Shown: piece after piece, positions 1-8,563 of the stretch
Layout: every line of letters begins with the position of its first letter
Position numbering within the stretch: position 1 is the stretch's first letter
DNA from: Pseudoprimorskyibacter insulae
GTDB taxonomy: Bacteria > Pseudomonadota > Alphaproteobacteria > Rhodobacterales > Rhodobacteraceae
Assembly (NCBI RefSeq): GCF_900302505.1
Contig: NZ_OMOJ01000006.1
Coordinates: forward strand, 62,001 to 126,000
Length of the DNA: 64,000 nucleotides
Direction: 5' to 3'
The notes under the pieces: generated by a model
Told to the model about the DNA's origin: nothing
Databases searched by the model: none
What the model saw: the letters and a program-made list of their open reading frames with translations, nothing else
Position numbers and translations under genes: made by a program

Positions 1-1188
1 ATTGGCAACAACGCAGATGAAGTTGTTGCATCGCTGAAGGCTGGCAAATCGGGCATTCGTGCCGATGAGAGCATGGTGGAGCATGGCTTCCGCAGTCAGG
101 TGTCGGGGCAGATCGACATTGATCTGGCGGCCCATGTGGACAAGCGTACGCTGCGTTTCATGGGCGCGGGTGCGGCTTATGCTCATATCGCCATGGGGCA
201 GGCCATTGCCGATGCCGGTCTGGAGGAGGCCGATATCGTCAATCCGCGCACGGGTCTTGTGGCCGGGTCGGGCGGTCCGTCCACCAGCGCGATGCTGGCC
301 GCGCATCAGGTTGTGGCCAACACCGGCGCGACCAAGCGCATTGGGCCGTTTGCTGTGCCGAAATGTATGTCCTCGACCATCTCGGCCAACCTTGCGACGG
401 CCTATAAGATCAAGGGCATCAACTATTCGATCACCTCGGCTTGCTCGACCTCGCTGCATTGCATCGGCAACGCGGCGGAGCAGATCATGCTGGGCAAGCA
501 GGATGTGATGTTCGCGGGCGGCGGCGAGGAACTGGATTGGACGCTGTCCTGCCTGTTCGATGCCATGGGCGCCATGAGCAGCAAGTACAACGACACGCCG
601 GAAAAAGCCTCGCGCGCGTTTGACGGTGGCCGCGACGGGTTCGTGATCTCGGGCGGCGGCGGCATTGTCGTGCTGGAAGAGCTGGAGCATGCCAGGGCGC
701 GCGGTGCCAAGATCTATGCCGAAGTGACGGGCTTTGCTGCCACCTCGGACGGTCATGACATGGTCGCTCCCTCGGGCGAGGGCGGCGAACGTGCGATGCG
801 CCTGGCGCTGGAAACCCTGCCGGAAGGCCGCAAAGTGGGCTATATCAACGCGCATGGCACCTCGACCCCGGTCGGTGACGTGGGGGAGGTTGAAGCCGTG
901 CGCCGCGTCTTTGGCAAGGGCAACACCCCGCCGATCAGCTCGACCAAGTCGATGACTGGTCACGCGCAGGGCGCAGCCGGTGCGCTTGAGGCGATCTTCT
1001 GCCTGCTGATGCTGGACAATGATTTCATCACGCCGTCGATCAACGTCGAAACGCTGGACCCGGCGCTGGATGCGTCTGAAATCGCCACTGCGCTGGTCGA
1101 AAACGCAGGTCTGGACACGGTGATGACCAACTCCTTCGGGTTTGGTGGTACCAACGGGTCCATGTTGCTGTCCAAGTATCTGGGCTGA
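1..1188 (+). CDS. fabB: beta-ketoacyl-ACP synthase I, 5' end cut by window edge
   Basis: Condensing enzyme of type II fatty-acid synthesis; it elongates acyl-ACP with malonyl-ACP and is needed for unsaturated fatty acids. The frame is open from base 1 (it begins IGNNADEVV), so only about 14 N-terminal residues are missing and 395 are present. The thiolase-fold signature is complete: nucleophile Cys in SACSTSLHC (visible residue about 148), His in NAHGTSTPVGD, and Lys plus His in STKSMTGHAQGA. The glycine-rich C-terminal motif NSFGFGGTNGS is also present. fabI follows on the same strand 1.1 kb downstream, separated by a convergent membrane gene and a marR gene. fabA is the usual neighbour upstream, outside the window. 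Family assignment is secure. FabB rather than FabF is chosen on the SACSTS context and the fabI neighbour. Confidence 0.95.
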   Translation: MGNNADEVVASLKAGKSGIRADESMVEHGFRSQVSGQIDIDLAAHVDKRTLRFMGAGAAYAHIAMGQAIADAGLEEADIVNPRTGLVAGSGGPSTSAMLAAHQVVANTGATKRIGPFAVPKCMSSTISANLATAYKIKGINYSITSACSTSLHCIGNAAEQIMLGKQDVMFAGGGEELDWTLSCLFDAMGAMSSKYNDTPEKASRAFDGGRDGFVISGGGGIVVLEELEHARARGAKIYAEVTGFAATSDGHDMVAPSGEGGERAMRLALETLPEGRKVGYINAHGTSTPVGDVGEVEAVRRVFGKGNTPPISSTKSMTGHAQGAAGALEAIFCLLMLDNDFITPSINVETLDPALDASEIATALVENAGLDTVMTNSFGFGGTNGSMLLSKYLG

Positions 1189-1194
1189 TTGCCT

Positions 1195-1758
1195 TCAGGT
1201 CGTGCGGCGGGTCAGCCGCGCGACCACTGCGAACACGGCACTGGCCAGGACCATCCCCATGGCCAGCGTGATTGCCGCGAACTTGAGTGCGGCGAAGGCC
1301 GAATAGGGCAGGGCCAGCCAATCGGCAAACCCCTGCGGGTTGGCCAGCAGAGCAAAGCTGATCAGGTTTTCCAAGACATCCATCACGCATCCGGTCAGCA
1401 GGCTGATGCCTGCGGCAAGGCCCAGATTCCGCCCGATCGTGCCGGGGCGCGATGCCCGCGCGACCAGCGTCGCAAGGCAACCACCGAATGCTGCCATCGA
1501 CAGAATGAACAAGAAATCAAAGCGTTGGGTCGCGGCGTAGATATCCAGCGTGCCGAAATCTTGCATCTGGGCGTAGTAGGATTTGATCTTGCCAGCGTCG
1601 AAGGTTGTTTGCCCGGTGGCATAGTCCACGGGGTGGCGGCTGGCGGCGTATAGCGCATCTAGCCGGGCCTTGATCTGGTTGAACGCGACGAAGGCGGCGA
1701 CGGTTGCGGCGGCGTGCGCCAAAAGGGGCAGCTTTGTCAGGATGTTCAAGAAAGTCAT
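1195..1758 (-). CDS. uncharacterised four-helix membrane protein next to marR
   Basis: A 187-residue protein with about four hydrophobic segments: one near the N-terminus (LLAHAAATVAAFVAF), one around FLFILSMAAFGGCLATL, one around LAAGISLLTGCVMDVL and one near the C-terminus (FAAITLAMGMVLASAVFAVV). I recognise no family. I take the ATG at 1758. Longer in-frame starts (1782, 1845) run into the two palindromes and the marR ribosome-binding site, which would put the operator inside the coding sequence. The gene is divergent from the MarR regulator and shares its 68-bp control region, so it is the obvious candidate target of that regulator. It converges on fabB, with 6 bp between the stops and no terminator visible. 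Confidence 0.7.
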   Translation of the reverse strand: MTFLNILTKLPLLAHAAATVAAFVAFNQIKARLDALYAASRHPVDYATGQTTFDAGKIKSYYAQMQDFGTLDIYAATQRFDFLFILSMAAFGGCLATLVARASRPGTIGRNLGLAAGISLLTGCVMDVLENLISFALLANPQGFADWLALPYSAFAALKFAAITLAMGMVLASAVFAVVARLTRRTT

Positions 1759-1774
1759 GTGATCTACCAATTTG

Positions 1775-1809
1775 TATTCCATGGAATATAATCTACATTC
1801 CGCGGAATG
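1775..1809. promoter_or_regulatory. two-palindrome operator between the membrane gene and marR
   Basis: Two perfect 14-bp palindromes, TATTCCATGGAATA (1775-1788) and CATTCCGCGGAATG (1796-1809), share the half-site ATTCC-N2-GGAAT. Their centres are exactly 21 bp apart, two helical turns. They fill the divergent intergenic region. This is how a MarR-family dimer pair usually binds, so autoregulation plus control of the divergent membrane gene is inferred. Confidence 0.75.
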
Positions 1810-1826
1810 GAAGTCAAGGAGTTTGA

Positions 1827-2282
1827 ATGCCCCCTCCCAACCCAAATGTGATGGCCGCGCTGACGCGGTTCGGCATTGCCTCGGATCTGTTTCAATCGGC
1901 CATGCAGGTGCGGCTGGCAGATCACGGGCTGACCACGGCGCAATTGTCGGTGCTTTCGCATCTGGCGCGCCGGTCTGAGCCGCAGCGCGTGACGGATATC
2001 GCGCAGGCGGTGGGCGTGGGGCAGCCGGCTGTGACCAAGATGATGGTTAAGTTCGAAGGGGCGGGCTGGGTGCATATGGTGGCCGACGCGCAAGACCGCC
2101 GCACCCGGCGGGCCGAGGCGACGGATCAGGGCCGCGCCTTTCTGATGCAGGTGCAACGCGGGCTGTTCCCAGAGCTTGGCGCCTTTCTGGCGGGCTGGTC
2201 GCCCGAGGACTTGCAGGCCTTTACCGAAGGCTTGACCCGGTTCGGTCAGTTTCTGGACTCCAATCGCCGGGTTGACGATTGA
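1827..2282 (+). CDS. MarR-family transcriptional regulator
   Basis: A winged-helix regulator of 151 residues, normal for MarR. The central part carries the helix-turn-helix (ITDIAQAVGVGQPAVTKMM-like, about residues 60-80) and the wing with the typical DAQDRRTRR motif (about residues 91-99). The flanking helices form the dimer interface. The ATG at 1827 is preceded by AAGGAG at 1816-1821. The gene lies just downstream of the paired palindromes at 1775-1809 and probably represses itself and the divergent membrane gene; the ligand is unknown. It sits between fabB and fabI, but nothing in the sequence links it to fatty-acid control, since the palindromes are upstream of marR and not of fabI. Confidence 0.9.
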   Translation: MPPPNPNVMAALTRFGIASDLFQSAMQVRLADHGLTTAQLSVLSHLARRSEPQRVTDIAQAVGVGQPAVTKMMVKFEGAGWVHMVADAQDRRTRRAEATDQGRAFLMQVQRGLFPELGAFLAGWSPEDLQAFTEGLTRFGQFLDSNRRVDD

Positions 2283-2328
2283 GGGCAAAACAGCCTACCC
2301 AACGCATTAGAAAGCGCGAGGATTTCAT

Positions 2329-3117
2329 ATGCATTCGCTTAAGGGCAAACGGGGTTTGGTGATGGGCGTGGCCAATGAGCGGTCCATCGCTTGGGGCATT
2401 GCAAAGGCCTGCGCCGAGGCTGGCGCGGAACTGGCCTTCACCTATCAAGGCGAAGCCTTCGGCAAACGGCTGGAGCCGCTGGCGACGTCCGTTGGCAGCG
2501 ATTTTATGGTCGATGTCGATGTGACGGATGACGCGTCGCTTGATGCGGCCTTTGCCCAGTTGAACGAACGGTGGGACACGATGGATTTCCTCGTGCATGC
2601 CATCGCCTATTCCGACAAGAACGAACTGACGGGGCGTGTGCTGAACACCAGCCGCGACAACTTTAAGAATTCGCTGGATATTTCCTGCTTTAGCTTCATC
2701 GACGTGGCGCGCCGCGCCTATCCGATGATGAAGGACAACGGCGGCACGTTGCTGACGCTGACCTACATGGGATCCACCCGCGTGACGCCGAATTACAACG
2801 TGATGGGCATTGCCAAGGCGGCGCTGGAAAGCGCGACGCGCTATCTGGCCAACGATCTTGGGCCGGAAGGCATCCGCGTCAACGCCATCTCGCCCGGTCC
2901 GATGAAGACCTTGGCGGGGGCGGCGATTGGCGGCGCGCGCAAGACGTATAAACACACCGACATGAACGCGCCGTTGCGGTCGAACGCAACGCTTGAGGCG
3001 GTGGGCGGCACGGCAGTTCACCTGATTTCCGACGCGGGCGCCTGCACCACGGGCGAGATCCTGCGCGTCGATGGCGGCTTCCACGTACTGGGCCTGCCGC
3101 AATACGAGAACCTGTAA
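2329..3117 (+). CDS. fabI: NADH-dependent enoyl-ACP reductase
   Basis: Catalyses the last reduction of each fatty-acid elongation cycle (trans-2-enoyl-ACP to acyl-ACP). It is a 262-residue short-chain dehydrogenase-type protein. The nucleotide-binding start GVANERSIAWGIAKA replaces the usual TGxxxGxG of classical SDRs, as is diagnostic for FabI. The catalytic Tyr and Lys lie in YNVMGIAKAALE (Tyr-x6-Lys), followed by RVNAISPGPMKTLA and the C-terminal TGEILRVDGGFH. The start at 2329 has GCGAGGA upstream. It follows marR by 46 bp with no terminator visible, so it may be partly read through from the marR promoter. Confidence 0.97.
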   Translation: MHSLKGKRGLVMGVANERSIAWGIAKACAEAGAELAFTYQGEAFGKRLEPLATSVGSDFMVDVDVTDDASLDAAFAQLNERWDTMDFLVHAIAYSDKNELTGRVLNTSRDNFKNSLDISCFSFIDVARRAYPMMKDNGGTLLTLTYMGSTRVTPNYNVMGIAKAALESATRYLANDLGPEGIRVNAISPGPMKTLAGAAIGGARKTYKHTDMNAPLRSNATLEAVGGTAVHLISDAGACTTGEILRVDGGFHVLGLPQYENL

Positions 3118-3120
3118 GAT

Positions 3121-3474
3121 ATGGCGCTGCGCCGGATCATAACCTCGGTCCGGCGCAAGCCGTTGCTGGCACTGGCCTTTGGGCTGGCCGTTGCGGTGCT
3201 GGTGGTCTTTGGCGCACGGTTCTTCATGCATTCGACCCGGTGGGATGATCCAAAGTTCCGCGACCAAAAGATCGAGGCATGGATGACGCCGGGGTTTGTG
3301 GGCCATTCGTGGCACGTCCCCAAAGAGGTGGTTTTCAACGCTTTGGACCTGACCAAAGATACGCCCAAAGTCGGATCATTGGACGAACTGGCCGATCTGC
3401 GCGGCGTTCCGGTCGAAGACTTGATCCAGAAGCTTGAAATCGCAATCGCGGTGTTCCGGTCCAAGCATGACTGA
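3121..3474 (+). CDS. small single-span membrane protein, unknown function
   Basis: A 117-residue protein with a basic N-terminus (RRIITSVRRKP), one transmembrane segment (about residues 16-34, LALAFGLAVAVLVVFGARF) and a soluble tail predicted to face the periplasm. The tail looks globular (HSWHVPKEVVFNALD, then LADLRGVPVEDLIQKLE). It starts 3 bp after the fabI stop and its own stop overlaps the start of the next gene, so fabI, this gene and the dedA-like gene probably form one operon. I do not recognise a named family. Confidence 0.75.
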   Translation: MALRRIITSVRRKPLLALAFGLAVAVLVVFGARFFMHSTRWDDPKFRDQKIEAWMTPGFVGHSWHVPKEVVFNALDLTKDTPKVGSLDELADLRGVPVEDLIQKLEIAIAVFRSKHD

Positions 3475-4054
3475 CGCCCTTTTTGCCATGGTGCCGCTTT
3501 ATGGCGCGTGGATCCTGTTGGTTGCGACCTACCTGTCTTGTTTGGCAGTGCCGATGCCGTCGTCCTTGATGATGTTGGCGGGCGGGGCCTTTGCAGCGTC
3601 GGGCGATCTGAGCTTGGTCGGCTCAGCTGGTGCGGCCTATATCGGTGCGATTGCCGGCGATCAGACGGGGTTTGTGATTGGCCGCAGGGGCGGGGCACCT
3701 TTGGTTGATCGGTTGCGCCGCCGCAGATCCGCCGCCGAACCCATCCGCCGGGCCGAGGCGATGCTGGGCCGCAAGGGCGCGATCACCGTGTTCCTGACCC
3801 GCTGGCTGCTGAGCCCGCTTGGCCCTTACGTGAACTTCCTTGGCGGGGCGATGCGGATGCCTTGGCCGCATTTCACCCTTGGCAGCGTGACAGGCGAATC
3901 CGTCTGGGTGGTTGTCTATGTCGGACTGGGATGGATGTTTGCCGGTCAGATCGTTCTTGTCGCTGAACTGGCATCGGATGTGGCGGGCATGTTGGCGGCA
4001 GGGGCCGTGGCAATCGTGTTGGGCAGCATGCTGTTCCGCAAGCGCCCGCACTAA
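3467..4054 (+). CDS. DedA/VTT-family inner-membrane protein
   Basis: A 195-residue integral membrane protein of the DedA (SNARE-associated/VTT) family; members are linked to lipid flipping and membrane homeostasis. Family features are the reentrant-loop motif CLAVPMPSSLMMLAGG, GAIAGDQTGFVIGRRGG, and the second half FLTRWLLSPLGPYVNFLGG with the conserved arginine and GGAMRMPWPHF. The ATG at 3467 overlaps the previous stop by 8 bp (ATGACTGA), which argues for translational coupling. A longer frame from 3434 would overlap the upstream gene by 41 bp and adds no conserved sequence. Confidence 0.85.
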   Translation: MTDALFAMVPLYGAWILLVATYLSCLAVPMPSSLMMLAGGAFAASGDLSLVGSAGAAYIGAIAGDQTGFVIGRRGGAPLVDRLRRRRSAAEPIRRAEAMLGRKGAITVFLTRWLLSPLGPYVNFLGGAMRMPWPHFTLGSVTGESVWVVVYVGLGWMFAGQIVLVAELASDVAGMLAAGAVAIVLGSMLFRKRPH

Positions 4055-4071
4055 CCAATGGTCCCCGCAGC

Positions 4072-4941
4072 TTAGAACCACTGCGCCGGGTCCATCAGAC
4101 CCAGATCCATCAGCTTGCGCGAACTCCAGTCGAATTCGGTCGACTCGCGCCAGACGAAGGATTGGATGGCGTCGTTTGACCCCGGATTGAGCTTTAGCGC
4201 TTTTGCGGTGCGGAAACTGACGATGGCCGATGTCAGATTGCTATGCCACGGGCAGGCGTAAGTGTTATATTCCTGATCGTTGAACGTGTGATCGTCCAGC
4301 AGCCGTAGCCCCGGCTTGGCCTTGAACAGCGCCACCCGGTCGATTTTGCGGCGCGACTGGGGGACATGTTCTTCGAACCGCCAGCGCAGGCCGCCAAAGA
4401 AATCAAGCTGCCGTTCCTTTGGGTGGTTGTGGTTGGCCGGATCGGGGCGGGCGAGGGCGTAATACCCAACGCTGTCCATGTAGGCTTCGCTGACATTGAC
4501 GCCGAAGGTCGCGTTTTTCAGATCCCGCGCGTACAGGTCCACCACATAGGCGATCATCGCGTCGCGGCGTTCCTGTTCATGAAAGGCCAGCATTTCGCTG
4601 ATCGAGCGCGTCTCGCAGAACGGGTAGAACAGAAATTCGGTGTTGTAGCAGTAATAGAGCCACCGTCCGGGCATATGCTGGATGATGGCATTTACCGCCT
4701 CGGGGACGGCGCCATCGGCGGCGGTTTCGACATTGACGCGTGACACAAGCTCAGTGGCGGTGCTGTTCAGGCGAAACCGTTCGGGCATCATCAGCACGAT
4801 CGCGTCAAACCCGCATAGCAGGTGGTGGCGCACGGTTGCTTCGATCTCAACCTCATCCTCGGCAAAGATCAGCGCGACCGGCCCGGATGGCAATTGGGAC
4901 AGGCCATTGTTGAAAAAATCTGACAGAGACGTGTACTGCAT
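4072..4941 (-). CDS. glycosyltransferase family 2-like protein (tentative)
   Basis: A 289-residue soluble protein. It resembles the GT2-like proteins of roseobacters that scan as Glyco_tranf_2_4: an early hydrophobic strand ALIFAEDEVEIEATVRHHLLCGFD, an acidic catalytic-type region, and a C-terminal part rich in aromatic residues (SDFLDDHTF-like LRLLDDHTFNDQEYNTYACPWHS). There is no signal peptide or membrane segment. The start at 4941 (MQYTSL) is chosen because extension to 5085 would overlap the divergent miaB; the extension contains a Cys-rich CLQCEEDC stretch, so an upstream start cannot be fully excluded. No neighbouring polysaccharide genes support the function. Confidence 0.55.
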   Translation of the reverse strand: MQYTSLSDFFNNGLSQLPSGPVALIFAEDEVEIEATVRHHLLCGFDAIVLMMPERFRLNSTATELVSRVNVETAADGAVPEAVNAIIQHMPGRWLYYCYNTEFLFYPFCETRSISEMLAFHEQERRDAMIAYVVDLYARDLKNATFGVNVSEAYMDSVGYYALARPDPANHNHPKERQLDFFGGLRWRFEEHVPQSRRKIDRVALFKAKPGLRLLDDHTFNDQEYNTYACPWHSNLTSAIVSFRTAKALKLNPGSNDAIQSFVWRESTEFDWSSRKLMDLGLMDPAQWF

Positions 4942-5056
4942 CGACTCGCTATCGGCCTGTTTGGGTCGTGCCAGAATCGAACAATCTTCTTCGCATTGCA
5001 AGCAGGGGCGGTTTTGCGGTATTGCCGCGACCTGACCCCAGACCCGGAGCCGCGCG

Positions 5057-6376
5057 ATGACTGAGCCCAAGAAGCTATTTATCAAGACCTATGGCTGTCA
5101 GATGAACGTCTATGACAGCGAACGTATGGCCGAAGCGCTTGGCGGGCAGGGCTATGTGGAAACACAAAGCCCCGATGATGCCGATATGATCCTGCTGAAC
5201 ACCTGCCACATCCGCGAAAAAGCGGCTGAGAAGGTGTATTCCGAACTGGGACGGTACAAGGGGCTGAAGGCGGCCAAGCCCGATCTGAAGATCGGCGTGG
5301 CGGGCTGCGTTGCACAGGCCGAGGGCGAAGAGATCATGCGCCGTCAGCCGCTGGTCGATTTGGTCGTCGGCCCCCAAAGCTATCACCGCCTGCCCGAAAT
5401 GGAGGCGAAGGCGGGGCAGGGCGTCAAAGCGCTCGACACGGATTTCCCTGAGGAAGACAAGTTCGAAAAGCTGAAAAGCCGCCCCAAGGCCAAGCGCGGC
5501 CCGTCGGCCTTTCTGACGGTGCAAGAGGGCTGCGATAAGTTCTGCGCTTTTTGCGTGGTGCCCTACACCCGCGGCGCCGAAGTCAGCCGCCCGGCTGGCC
5601 GCATCCTGGATGAAGCCCGAGATCTGGTCGAACGTGGCGTGCGCGAAATCACGCTGCTGGGCCAGAACGTCAACGCCTATCACGGCGCGGGCGAGGGCGG
5701 CGATTGGGGGCTTGCGCGCCTGATCTGGGCTCTGAGCGAAATCGACGGGCTGGCCCGCATCCGCTTTACCACCAGCCACCCCAATGACATGGACGACGCC
5801 TTGATCGAGGCGCATGGCACCTGCGATAAGCTGATGCCCTATCTGCATTTGCCGGTGCAATCGGGCAGTGACCGCATTCTGAAGCGCATGAACCGGTCGC
5901 ACACGCGCGACGACTATTTCCGCCTGATTGACCGTATGCGCGATGCCCGCCCCGACTTGCACCTGTCGGGCGATTTTATCGTCGGCTTCCCCGAAGAGAC
6001 CGATCAGGATTTCGAAGATACGCTCGATTTGATCCGCCGCGTCGAATATGGCTCGGCCTTCAGCTTCAAATACTCCACCCGCCCCGGCACCCCGGCGGCA
6101 GAGCGTGCGCAACTGCCGGAGGACGTAAAAGACGAACGTTTGCAACGGCTTCAGGGGCTTCTGACCGAACAGCAGCGCCGGTTGCAAGACGCGATGGTTG
6201 GCAAAACCGTCGGCGTTCTGTTCGAAAAGACGGGCCGTCTTCCGGGGCAAATGGTGGGCAAATCCGACTACCTGCATGCGGTGCATGTGGCCGCCGAGGG
6301 CGTGGTGCCGGGCGAACTGCGACAGGTGAAAATCGTCGAAAGCGGCCCCAACTCGCTGAAAGGCGAATTGATCTGA
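5057..6376 (+). CDS. miaB: tRNA-2-methylthio-N6-dimethylallyladenosine synthase
   Basis: A radical-SAM methylthiotransferase that adds the 2-methylthio group to i6A37 in tRNAs reading U-starting codons. The 439 residues show the full architecture. The N-terminal MTTase domain has three cluster cysteines (Cys14 in TYGCQMN, then [10 protein letters not shown] and [10 protein letters not shown]). The radical-SAM domain has [15 protein letters not shown], and a TRAM domain forms the C-terminus. It opens the block miaB / phoH / ybeY / corC / lnt / metK that is widely conserved in alphaproteobacteria, here with two envelope-protein genes inserted after it. Confidence 0.97.
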   Translation: MTEPKKLFIKTYGCQMNVYDSERMAEALGGQGYVETQSPDDADMILLNTCHIREKAAEKVYSELGRYKGLKAAKPDLKIGVAGCVAQAEGEEIMRRQPLVDLVVGPQSYHRLPEMEAKAGQGVKALDTDFPEEDKFEKLKSRPKAKRGPSAFLTVQEGCDKFCAFCVVPYTRGAEVSRPAGRILDEARDLVERGVREITLLGQNVNAYHGAGEGGDWGLARLIWALSEIDGLARIRFTTSHPNDMDDALIEAHGTCDKLMPYLHLPVQSGSDRILKRMNRSHTRDDYFRLIDRMRDARPDLHLSGDFIVGFPEETDQDFEDTLDLIRRVEYGSAFSFKYSTRPGTPAAERAQLPEDVKDERLQRLQGLLTEQQRRLQDAMVGKTVGVLFEKTGRLPGQMVGKSDYLHAVHVAAEGVVPGELRQVKIVESGPNSLKGELI

Positions 6377-6559
6377 GCCGCACGGCACCGGCTTTCGGTG
6401 CTGCAAATTCGGTTCAAAGCAACAACATACCACAAGATGTGGTGGTTTTTGCTTCACACGGGCGTTTCGTTTGTTAATCTGCCGGTTATAGATAGTCAGA
6501 GTCGCCAATTCGAATCTGCTCGGCGACTTTGGATTTGGGAAACAGAAAGGGACAGGGCT

Positions 6560-7129
6560 GTGGGTCAAAATTTCTCCAAAGCCGTAGGCGCCGCGATTTC
6601 GGCTGCTGCACTGGTCGCCCTGACCGCCGTGTCGGTCGCCACACCGGCCATGGCCGACCGCGTGGTTAAGGGTGAACGTTACATTCCGGGCATTTGGGTT
6701 GACCCGGACGGCTGCGAACACTGGGTCATGGACGATGGCGTCGAGGGCTACATGAGCCCGCACACCAACCGTCAGGGCATCCCGGTTTGCCGTCGCAGCA
6801 ACACCTGCGGCGTGCTGAACACCGACCAGTTCTTTGCCACCGACAAATACGCGATCAGCGCAGCGGGCCAGCAGCGCATTCGCGAATTCTTCCAGTCGTC
6901 CACGGCAACCGCCTTTGTGATCGCCGGTCACACCGATTGGCGCGCTTCCGACGAATACAACATCAAGCTCAGCTACAACCGCGCCAATGCGGTGGCATCG
7001 GTCGCCCGCAGTGTCGGCGCCAATGTTGTTGACGTGCGCGGCTACGGCGAACGCATGCCGGTTGCGTCGAACCAGACCAGCGACGGCATGGCCCGCAATC
7101 GCCGGGTAGAGATCATTTGCATTCAGTGA
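6560..7129 (+). CDS. exported OmpA-domain protein with an N-terminal WVDPDGCEHW module
   Basis: A 189-residue envelope protein starting at GTG 6560, behind AAAGGGA. It has a classical signal peptide (KAVGAAISAAALVALTAVS, cleavage after AMA about residue 32). Next comes a short module with two cysteines (IWVDPDGCEHWVMDDGVEGY to GIPVC). The C-terminal OmpA/MotB peptidoglycan-binding domain reads TDQFFATDKYAISAAGQ, IAGHTDWRASDEYN, LSYNRANAV and VRGYGERMPVASN, ending in the NRRVEI motif. It probably anchors outer membrane or periplasmic components to peptidoglycan. The next gene carries the same module on a lipoprotein. An in-frame ATG at 6398 is rejected because it would bury the signal peptide. 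Confidence 0.85.
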   Translation: MGQNFSKAVGAAISAAALVALTAVSVATPAMADRVVKGERYIPGIWVDPDGCEHWVMDDGVEGYMSPHTNRQGIPVCRRSNTCGVLNTDQFFATDKYAISAAGQQRIREFFQSSTATAFVIAGHTDWRASDEYNIKLSYNRANAVASVARSVGANVVDVRGYGERMPVASNQTSDGMARNRRVEIICIQ

Positions 7130-7143
7130 TTGGGGACAAGAAA

Positions 7144-7458
7144 ATGACGTTTCGCAAACCCTTGGTGGCCCTGATCGCGGCGACCGCCTTGTCGGGCTGC
7201 TTCCTGCCGGATGCCCCGGCGGACAAAAGCCAGGACCGCAACATGTTCGACCGCAAAGACCTCAGTCAGCTGAAGGCCGGCGTCTGGATCGACCCGAATG
7301 GCTGTGATCACTGGATCATCGACGATGGCGTCGAAGGATACCTGTCGCAGCGCCTCGATAAATACGGCAAGCCCGTTTGCTCGGGCACCGCACCGCCGAC
7401 AGTGGCAACCGGTGATTTCAAAGGCGGCTCGACCGCACTGATCGGCGACCCGATCTGA
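7144..7458 (+). CDS. lipoprotein sharing the DPxGCxHW module with its neighbour
   Basis: A 104-residue lipoprotein. The signal peptide is MTFRKPLVALIAATALSGC, with lipobox LSGC and lipidated Cys19, start ATG 7144. The mature part is little more than one module, VWIDPNGCDHWIIDDGVEGY through GKPVC, followed by a low-complexity tail. The module is clearly related to residues about 44-75 of the upstream OmpA-domain protein, including both cysteines, which could form a disulfide. The gap of 14 bp suggests one transcript and joint function in the envelope. I know no name for this family. Confidence 0.8.
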   Translation: MTFRKPLVALIAATALSGCFLPDAPADKSQDRNMFDRKDLSQLKAGVWIDPNGCDHWIIDDGVEGYLSQRLDKYGKPVCSGTAPPTVATGDFKGGSTALIGDPI

Positions 7459-7484
7459 GCTTGCGCCTGACGATCAACATACCG

Positions 7485-7522
7485 GGCCGCGCGGCGTTTC
7501 GCCGGGCGGCCTATTTTATTTT
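7485..7522 (+). terminator. intrinsic terminator after the lipoprotein gene
   Basis: A GC-rich hairpin (GGCCGCGCGGCG / CGCCGGGCGGCC, one mismatch, loop TTT) is followed by the T-rich tract TATTTTATTTT. It ends the OmpA-domain/lipoprotein unit before phoH. Confidence 0.75.
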
Positions 7523-7585
7523 GCGGTCTGGTCAGGACCGTGATGGCCTCTCCTCTCCCGTCACCCCCACCATCAGGAGCAATGC

Positions 7586-8563
7586 GTGACAACAGGCACC
7601 CTAAGCGAAGCCCTCCTCGAATTTCCCGACAACCGTCTGCTGATCGATCTGTGCGGCGAATATGACCGCAACCTGACCGATATCGAAACCCGGCTGGGCG
7701 TGCAGATCCTGCGCCGTGGCAATCAATTGGCCATCTTCGGCGAACCCGCAGCCCAAGCCGAAGCGGTTGAAGTTCTGAACGCGCTCTATGCTCGGCTCGA
7801 ACAGGGCCGGTCCGTCGAACGCGGCGACATCGACCGCGAATTCCGCATGGCTCCTGAGCCGGAAGAAGACGAAACCCAGCTTGAAATGTTCGACGGCGGC
7901 AAGGTCGAAATCAAGACCCGCAAGAAACTGATCGAACCGCGCACCGACGCGCAAAAGGCCTATGTCCGGTCGCTGTTCACCAACGAATTGGCCTTTGGCA
8001 TCGGCCCGGCGGGCACGGGCAAAACCTATCTGGCCGTGGCGGTGGGTGTGAACATGTTCATCAACGGTCTGGTCGATAAGATCATCCTCAGCCGCCCGGC
8101 GGTCGAGGCGGGTGAAAAGCTCGGCTATCTGCCCGGCGACATGAAGGACAAGGTCGATCCTTACATGCAGCCCTTGTACGACGCGCTCAACGATTTTCTG
8201 CCGGGCAAACAACTGGCCAAAATGATCGAAGAAAAGACCGTCGAAATCGCGCCGCTGGCCTTTATGCGTGGCCGCACGCTGGCCAATGCCTTCGTCGTTC
8301 TGGATGAGGCGCAGAACGCCACGTCGATGCAGATGAAGATGTTCCTCACCCGTTTGGGCGAAGGCAGCCGCATGGTCATCACCGGCGACCGCACCCAGAT
8401 CGACCTGCCGCGCGGCATGCCCTCGGGTCTGGCCGACGCCGAACGGCTTCTGACCAGCATTCCCAAGATCAGCTTCAATTACTTTACTTCGAAGGATGTC
8501 GTGCGCCACCCCCTTGTGGCGGCGATCATTGAGGCATACGAGAAAGATGCTCACACACCCTGA
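7586..8563 (+). CDS. phoH: PhoH-family ATPase
   Basis: A cytoplasmic P-loop ATPase of 325 residues, related to the helicase-like PhoH proteins that occur next to ybeY and are tied to RNA metabolism. Walker A is GPAGTGKT, Walker B is AFVVLDEAQNA, and the arginine-containing GDRTQIDLPRG motif follows. A short KH-like N-terminal part precedes the ATPase domain (DIETRLGVQILRRGNQLAIFG). The start is GTG 7586, with AGGAG at 7575-7579; the ATG 4 bp upstream is out of frame. The stop codon is embedded in a dispersed hairpin repeat. ybeY, corC, lnt and metK follow. Confidence 0.93.
   Translation: MTTGTLSEALLEFPDNRLLIDLCGEYDRNLTDIETRLGVQILRRGNQLAIFGEPAAQAEAVEVLNALYARLEQGRSVERGDIDREFRMAPEPEEDETQLEMFDGGKVEIKTRKKLIEPRTDAQKAYVRSLFTNELAFGIGPAGTGKTYLAVAVGVNMFINGLVDKIILSRPAVEAGEKLGYLPGDMKDKVDPYMQPLYDALNDFLPGKQLAKMIEEKTVEIAPLAFMRGRTLANAFVVLDEAQNATSMQMKMFLTRLGEGSRMVITGDRTQIDLPRGMPSGLADAERLLTSIPKISFNYFTSKDVVRHPLVAAIIEAYEKDAHTP

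Noticed and set aside
5075-6931. 618-codon open frame on the minus strand across miaB
   Set aside because: It is antisense to a complete, motif-bearing miaB. GC-rich third positions open the opposite frame; the translation is rich in His, Arg and Gln and has no recognisable domain.
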